This document shows, piece by piece, positions 1-22,766 of a stretch of DNA of 22,766 nucleotides (within the stretch, counting starts at the first letter, position 1; each line of letters begins with the position of its first letter). The notes beneath the pieces were generated by a model, which worked only from the letters and a program-made list of their open reading frames with translations, had not been told where the DNA came from and did not search any database. The DNA is taken from NCBI GenBank assembly GCA_000934455.1, contig KN884419.1, positions 84,755 to 107,520 of the forward strand, read 5' to 3'. The translations under genes and the position numbers were made by a program. The DNA comes from Apostichopus parvimensis (Eukaryota > Echinodermata > Holothuroidea > Aspidochirotida > Stichopodidae).

Positions 1-89
1 GTCCTGGTGTTTGAGAATCAATACTACATAGTAAAGTCATGGTGTTCGGGAATCAATGCTGTATAGTAAAGTCATGGTGTGTGGGAATC
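1..89. repeat. 35-bp tandem repeat, cut by window edge
   Basis: Two full copies (1-35, 36-70) and a partial third (71-89) of a 35-bp unit starting GTCATGGTGTTCGGGAATC and ending ATAGTAAA. Copies differ at a few positions. More copies probably lie to the left. Confidence 0.9.
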
Positions 90-536
90 TTTCAAGTCAA
101 AACCATATCCTCATAGGACTTTGTAAGGTAAAGATTTAAGAATGACGATTCAGCTGGAAATGTTGTCGTTATTATTTCTTTACAATATTTAAATCAGTAT
201 CCACATATGAAAAATAACATTTTAATTTCAAATTTTTAATACAGAGAATATTGAGAGCTAAGCAACAATACCAAATGTAACACATTTCAAGGATAAATCA
301 CAGATTATAATTAGAAAGTAAAAACGCTTTGAAGAACAACTACCACCATAATGACATGCTAGACAACACTAACTGTGATACAGCTCCTGGAATAAGGAGG
401 GTTTAACCAGTCAAGATAGATACATCCCTCACCTCTCCCACTCATCAATCCTAACCCTCTGTTACCACATCCCTCCCCTCTCCCCCACCCATTCAATTCT
501 TAACATGTCATCTGCCCCAACCCATTCAATACTTAC
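1..536 (-). other. Scm intron after exon I, partial
   Basis: Begins with GTAAGT at 536-531 and runs off the left edge. It holds a decayed copy of the exon I end (454-470) in a C-rich stretch (420-530), and the 35-bp repeat at the edge. No further exon is visible. Confidence 0.65.

Positions 537-551
<15 letters not shown>
454..551. repeat. Short duplication of the exon I 3' end
   Basis: A 17-nt identical stretch occurs at 454-470 and 535-551 (81 bp apart), in similar C-rich surroundings. The right copy spans the last bases of exon I and the first donor bases. In the left, intronic copy the donor has become GTTAGG and is probably dead. Confidence 0.7.
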
Positions 552-18277
<17,726 letters not shown>

Positions 18278-18305
<28 letters not shown>

Positions 18306-18403
18306 GATGGACTTCCTCTCCTTCCTCAAAGAAATGAAACTATTGACAGACAGATACTATTGTGGATTGCTCTGTGCCTCGTCTTCATCACATCGTCTTA
18401 AGA
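18278..18403 (-). CDS. Scm: Scm exon A: 5'UTR end plus start codon
   Basis: The acceptor at 18405-18404 follows a strong pyrimidine tract (TTTTGTTTTTACAAGCAG). About 98 nt of 5'UTR precede ATG at 18305-18303. The coding part is 28 nt (MPGSKNIFP plus one base) and ends at the donor CAG|GTGAGA. An in-frame stop at 18359-18357 with no intervening ATG supports this start. Phase 1 at the donor fits the next exon, forming an Ala codon. The acceptor means a further upstream non-coding exon must exist. Only nine residues are encoded, so the exon rests on splice signals, phase and the stop, not on homology. Confidence 0.72.
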
Positions 18404-20097
18404 CTGCTTGTAAAAACAAAAGGAAATAATTAAGTAATTAACTTCTCTCATTCACTTCAGCAAGTTCAGCCCACAGATAGAAATACTTAGAAAATATTTA
18501 TTTTCATGGGATGATATGCAATGAGGTCATGGCTCTTTGTAACTTGTGACTCACTGAAAGCCATCTCATTTAACTGGCACATTGTCAATTTAACAAATGC
18601 TATAAGACATACATTGAGTATCTGACCACTATGCCTTGCGGCTGTACTTTATATTGTGAACAGTGCAATAGGATAAGACCTGGGTATTCAGGCTACTTAC
18701 TTTGCTCCTTGCTTACCTGTCTACCACTCCACATCTGCACTTTCCCATCTACCTAACTACACATTCGGCAGATGTGCAGATGTGGAGATCTACAGAAATG
18801 CAGATGTTCAGTCAGAGACAAGTCAGTATGATCACTCATAAATGCCCAATCAGTAAGTTTTGGGGAATTTACAGGCTAAAATGTCACTGGATTTTGGCTG
18901 TGGCCAGTAGAGAAAATGCACTTGTATTTTTCTGCCGTTAAGAACATATATAAACACATGACAAGTTGGGTAACAATCGTCAGTCGATGAACTGTTATGA
19001 TATCCATACCTAATATAAGCCCTGTGTATGTAACTGCTTAAATTCTCAGAAAATCTTAATCATAGAGCTGCTCCCATAACACACATGTACAGTATACATG
19101 TACAGTAACAGATGTCTTCTCTAAATCAGGAAAATGTGGGAACTTGACATTTAGTCAATGAACTTTTAAGCACCCTGCAATTTAAGGTAGCAAATGGCAA
19201 TATTTAAAAGAAGTTCTAGGGCATAGGGGGTACCACATTACCCTCACCCATATAGGTCTCCCAGCTTTTTCAAATGATGTAAAATCAATTACACAAACAT
19301 AAACGAATTATGAACCTTTGAGTTAAGCTCCTGATATGTTTTCTGGCTATGGGTCTACATAAACCAATGAAGTAATCACTAAGATGTGTATGTATACATT
19401 ACAGACCTTTACAGTGTACAGTATATAGTATTTTGTGTCAGAGTATAACATGTGAGCTGCACTTTATATTGTATATAGTACTATCGTACAGTGAGGATAT
19501 CTCAAACATGATGAAAGATTTCACCTCTTAGGCCTGTGCATAACTTGTGACTTACAACTAACAAGGGATAGTGATTCCTTGCCATAAAATTTCCTTCAAT
19601 GTACCTGACCCGATGTATAACATGTACTGCAAAGTTCTGTATATATCCAACTATTAAGTGAGAACCAGAAAATCAGAAATTTCCAGCTCCTTCATGAGAC
19701 CATATATATTGTATGTATACGAGTTGTGGGCATCAACCAATTGAGTCTCTGATTCTACAATGTACAATTTTCATGCCAAACTGTTTCAATGTCCAGACAG
19801 AACATTTTTTTAAATAGCCACGTATATATTCTTCATGAATGTCCGCATGAACATTCTCTTTCATCTAATTGAGCTAAAGAATTATCAGCCCTGCCACCAA
19901 CTATCACTTTAACAATTGTTACAAAATGAAAATTGCATGGCATTGTTTATATTTCATTGTTGAAGTATTTTGATAACTTATTGCCAATTAACCCAAAATC
20001 ATCTAGTATTTGAGAAGACCTGTTTACAAAAGGTCAAGTGGGTTCAAGTCTCTAAACACAAGAGTATCAAGTAAGCAGGAATTTCAGACTTTGAAAA

Positions 20098-20460
20098 CTA
20101 TTGACCTCAAATGACCTTTGACTAAGTTCCCAATGACAAAAGCAACTGAGAACTTACTACGGGGCACCTACATACCATGTATGAGATTCATCAAGAACTA
20201 GTGAGTTAGCTTCAGAAACATGGTTTTCAGATTTTGCCTCCTGTTGACCTCAAATGATATTTGACCTCCATCAAAACTGCTCAAAGTGTAGTACTCACCA
20301 AGGGGCACCTAAAATCCAATTATTAACCATTAACTAATGCTCAGTAAGCTTGTTTACACTTCCTATTCTGGCCACTGGTGACCTCAAATGACCTTGACTA
20401 TGCTCAATAACAAAAGCAGCCAAGATACTCTTGGTGAGTTATCACATTAACAATCCATGG
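20098..20460. repeat. Degenerate ~143-bp tandem repeat with TGACCT direct repeats
   Basis: Copies start near 20101, 20244 and 20388. Each begins TTGACCTCAAATGA or TGACCTCAAATGA and has ACAAAAGCA or similar. The first two also share GGGGCACCTA. The first and third contain TGACCT-CAAA-TGACCT, a direct repeat with 4-nt spacing (20102-20117, 20389-20404). Confidence 0.75.
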
Positions 20461-20464
20461 CATC

Positions 20465-20492
20465 ACATACACACACACATATAGACACACAC
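20465..20492. repeat. Imperfect CA microsatellite
   Basis: CA-rich run, CACATACACACACACATATA followed by GACACACAC. Ordinary simple repeat. Confidence 0.8.
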
Positions 20493-20890
20493 TAGTTATC
20501 ATCATAGCATATGTATTCTCTTTTGCCTTTGACAAAGGAATTAAAAAACAAGATCTGCAACTCGAAGAACATGTAAAGTACAGATGTCCAGTATTACATG
20601 AATTTTTATTGAAAATGGAGAGAAAACATAACTAATGGCCAAGGTTGGAAATACCGCGAATATACCAGTCATAGACTCATAACTAAGCAACAGAAATAGA
20701 TCATGCCACCATCTTGCTATACATATTATCTAGGTAGACTAGTATATCAAAGGTAGCTCTCTTAATATCTACTGTTTTTGGTTAAAAAACTGGCACAAGT
20801 GCTGCACTTTTTTTTTAACATCTCTCTTCAAACAACTCCCTTCAAACAATGTTACAGTACTGATGGTAGTAAAACTCAAGGACTAGAAAG

Positions 20891-21194
20891 CTAAGAGAGG
20901 CACATTTTATGTCCGTACTCATCCACATAATGATCATGGATAAACACCGACTTATATCTAGCCTTCTCTTTTTGATTCATGGTCCGAAATTGTCGTATCC
21001 ACTCCTGCTCCAAGAACTGACACTCACCACCCTATCTGATGGACAAGAGTATACCTCCCAGATGCATGACTGCATCTGACCAATTCCTCAATAAAACTGA
21101 GGAAGGTGAAGGCACTCCATTCATCATCACTGTGGTGCACAGATGGTGAACATAACTCAACTCTGTCCCGCCGGCAAACTAAATTGACCTGAAC
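20891..21194 (-). pseudogene. Unrecognised coding-like fragment with a frameshift
   Basis: Two minus-strand frames abut. Frame 1 (21194-21027) contains CRRDRVELCSPSVHH, SDDEWSAFTFLSFIEEL and YTLVHQIG. Frame 2 (21031-20891) contains ECQFLEQEWIRQF, NQKEKARYKSVF and HDHYVDEYGHKMCLS, then TAG at 20893-20891. Both read like real globular protein, and the switch needs a one-base shift near 21031. A GTGAGT donor sequence lies at the switch, so splicing is an alternative. I do not recognise the family. It could be a retrocopy, part of a transposon gene, or exon(s) of a live gene. Confidence 0.45.
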
Positions 21195-21315
21195 TTATCG
21201 CTGTTTGTACGATACACAAACTAAACATTGTATACATCATTATATGCAAACATTTTGAAAGCATGGCATTTTCATTTTTCAACACATATGTATGCATTGA
21301 TGGCTGCACATTAGC

Positions 21316-21352
21316 CCAATCAGCTCGGCGGGAAAAGCTGTGGCGCCATCTT
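21316..21352. promoter_or_regulatory. CCAAT / E2F-like / YY1-like cluster
   Basis: Within 37 bp lie CCAAT (21316-21320), GGCGGGAAAA (21327-21336; E2F consensus TTTCCCGCC on the minus strand) and GGCGCCATCTT (21342-21352; AAGATGGCGCC, YY1-type, on the minus strand). Such clusters are typical of animal housekeeping promoters. On the minus strand it could serve Scm or the fragment at 20891-21194. The function is inferred from motifs alone. Confidence 0.35.
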
Positions 21353-21374
21353 TACAATCCAACATTTCTTCAAA

Positions 21375-21393
21375 GGGGGGGGGGGGGGGGGGG
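21375..21393. repeat. Poly-G tract of 19
   Basis: An uninterrupted run of 19 G. It could form a quadruplex, but its length may be inaccurate because sequencing is poor on such runs. Confidence 0.9.
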
Positions 21394-22631
21394 TGCAGTA
21401 GGGAGGCAGTGTTCCTAATTTTCGACCAAAGAAATTATGGAAACTAGCTAAAAATAGTTATATTACAGCATTTGAAATCTGACAGTACACATGGAATAGA
21501 AGGCCTAGGGCCTCCTAGAGAATCTGACACTTGGAATGAGGCATTGTTTATAGCACATGGAAAACCCCTCTATTGCATCCCAGCAATGCAATGGTATTTG
21601 TGCAATAGCATGTTAAAAAAAAATTAACAAACTGCAAAATTAATACTAAAAGTTATAAAATGCAAAATCAATTCATGATATCAGAGCCTCCAAATGCTTG
21701 CAACCCAAGCATAAAACTTCCATACTGTACTTCCTATGGTAGGTCCTAACTAAGTTAAGGTTCTCATATCTGTAGCCTAGGCCTAGTTTAGGAAAGCAAA
21801 CAAAAAGGAAATGAACTTGCAACATGAGCAGGCTTCATGAAGTTTACAGAGTAGTTATTATGCCAATTATTTATCTACATTCAACTACAGAAATGTCAGA
21901 ATAGTGTTATGGTACTGATTGCATTGAAACTGAAGTGATCAACCTAGGCCTAAGGGTACTCTCAAAGAAAAGTCACCCAAGAAATAGCCTGAGCATGAAA
22001 ACCCAACAACTTGATCCAATCTCAACGCCAGTCCTCTCACTTAGTTTGAGTATGTTACCGTAAGATAATGACGATTTTACGTAAAGTGAGTAGCCAGTAT
22101 GTAACGGCTAATGCCTATAGCCACAGGCCTAAGGCTGCAACTTACCCAACTACTTGACCATGCTCGTTGCACATGGACTCTAAAAATAATGAGTAGGCCT
22201 ATGTCTGCTACATGCGTTAATAACACTTAATGAACTCTGCTAGTTAACACTAACTTAATAGCAGCCTAACATAATAAAAGTGGAATAAGACCTCCTACGC
22301 TTTAGTCTAATTGACGTAAGTGGGCTACAGATTCATTTCACCAGCTTTCTAGAATTTGTTCACATTCACAATCACAACAGCACAACGTAACGGATCAAAT
22401 GTATCACATGCATTCCTAGTGCACATTTTAAGTTAGGCTGACTCCTAGTCAGAAAGAGGATGTATGAAAATGGTCGTATCAATATGAAAGCAAATAATTT
22501 GGTAAGAACATAACCTTCGACTGCACCTTTATTGTCACAGATAATTGCTGGTTGTAACCTCTTCGGGAAATTGAAGAAATTTATTTTATCGCTAATTGTA
22601 AGGACGTTGCTGATTTCGAAATTATACCGCG

Positions 22632-22766
22632 ATGGAGACCACTGAATTTGTAAACACTATCCGTTACGTAGTTATTTCGATGGCGCTATTGAGAAAAAAC
22701 CTTAGACAAGATCGTGTGAGAAGTTGTGTGGACCGATGGGACCGAACATATGCTATATCCTGTAAA
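22632..22766 (+). CDS. Possible 5' end of a divergent gene, uncertain
   Basis: ATG at 22632 (context CGCGATGG) opens a frame of 45 codons that is still open at the window edge, beginning METTEFVNTIRYVVI. The surroundings have more CpG than the rest of the window. No domain is visible, and 45 open codons can arise by chance, so this is weak. It could equally be untranslated leader or promoter sequence on the other strand. Confidence 0.15.
   Translation, partial: METTEFVNTIRYVVISMALLRKNLRQDRVRSCVDRWDRTYAISCK

Larger units (their letters stand above)
18404..22766 (-). other. Sequence upstream of the first known Scm exon
   Basis: Because exon A starts at an acceptor, this stretch should be the first Scm intron and possibly the 5' exon and promoter, but I cannot place the 5' exon. 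From 18.4 to 20.05 kb I see only AT-rich non-coding DNA with scattered TACAGTA and TACATGTA motifs. The ~143-bp repeat, the coding-like fragment and the promoter-like cluster are listed separately. From 21.4 to 22.6 kb there is only AT-rich sequence with several AGGCCTA motifs. Confidence 0.5.

Overview
The window is animal nuclear DNA: AT-rich, intron-rich and full of decayed repeats, with none of the dense ORFs of bacterial, plasmid or phage DNA. The gene found here, and the frequent dispersed motifs such as TAGGCCTA and TACAGTA, would suit a marine invertebrate, perhaps an echinoderm such as a sea cucumber. That species guess is weak and is inference only.

Most of the window (about 18,403 down to 1) is one gene on the minus strand: the Polycomb-group gene Scm (sex comb on midleg; the vertebrate relatives are SCMH1 and SCML2). 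Nine exons can be placed by homology, splice sites and matching reading-frame phase: 18278-18403 (start codon), 14495-14571, 10481-10715, 9592-9683, 8499-8742, 5762-5893, 2887-3090, 1841-2002 and 537-653. They encode about 430 residues in this order: short N-terminus, MBT repeat 1, MBT repeat 2 with an intact methyl-lysine cage, a basic/proline-rich linker, the SLED DNA-binding domain, and a Ser/Pro-rich segment. The C-terminal SPM (SAM-type) domain expected for the family must lie beyond position 1. The first exon found begins at a splice acceptor, so at least one 5' non-coding exon and the promoter lie further right.

The introns carry many repeats. These are a 35-bp tandem repeat at the left edge, a triplicated ~70-bp repeat (1554-1769), a 39-bp minisatellite (4445-4719), a tRNA-Asp-like SINE fragment next to a 14-bp minisatellite (6006-6692), two terminal-inverted-repeat elements (7522-7803 and 7844-8470), a near-perfect 57-bp-arm hairpin (8824-8954), a 109-bp x 7 minisatellite (10775-11545), an internally deleted LINE (about 13,200-14,440, antisense to Scm), a diverged ~204-bp duplication (15.7-16.1 kb) and a tRNA-derived SINE (about 16,865-17,155).

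Right of 18.4 kb lie a ~143-bp tandem repeat containing TGACCT direct repeats (20.1-20.46 kb), a frameshifted coding-like stretch on the minus strand that I do not recognise (20891-21194), and a compact CCAAT / E2F-like / YY1-like cluster (21316-21352) that could be a promoter. No rRNA, CRISPR array, operon or convincing new multi-gene system was found. The most useful leads are the Scm gene model, its possible alternative splicing, and the unassigned coding-like fragment.
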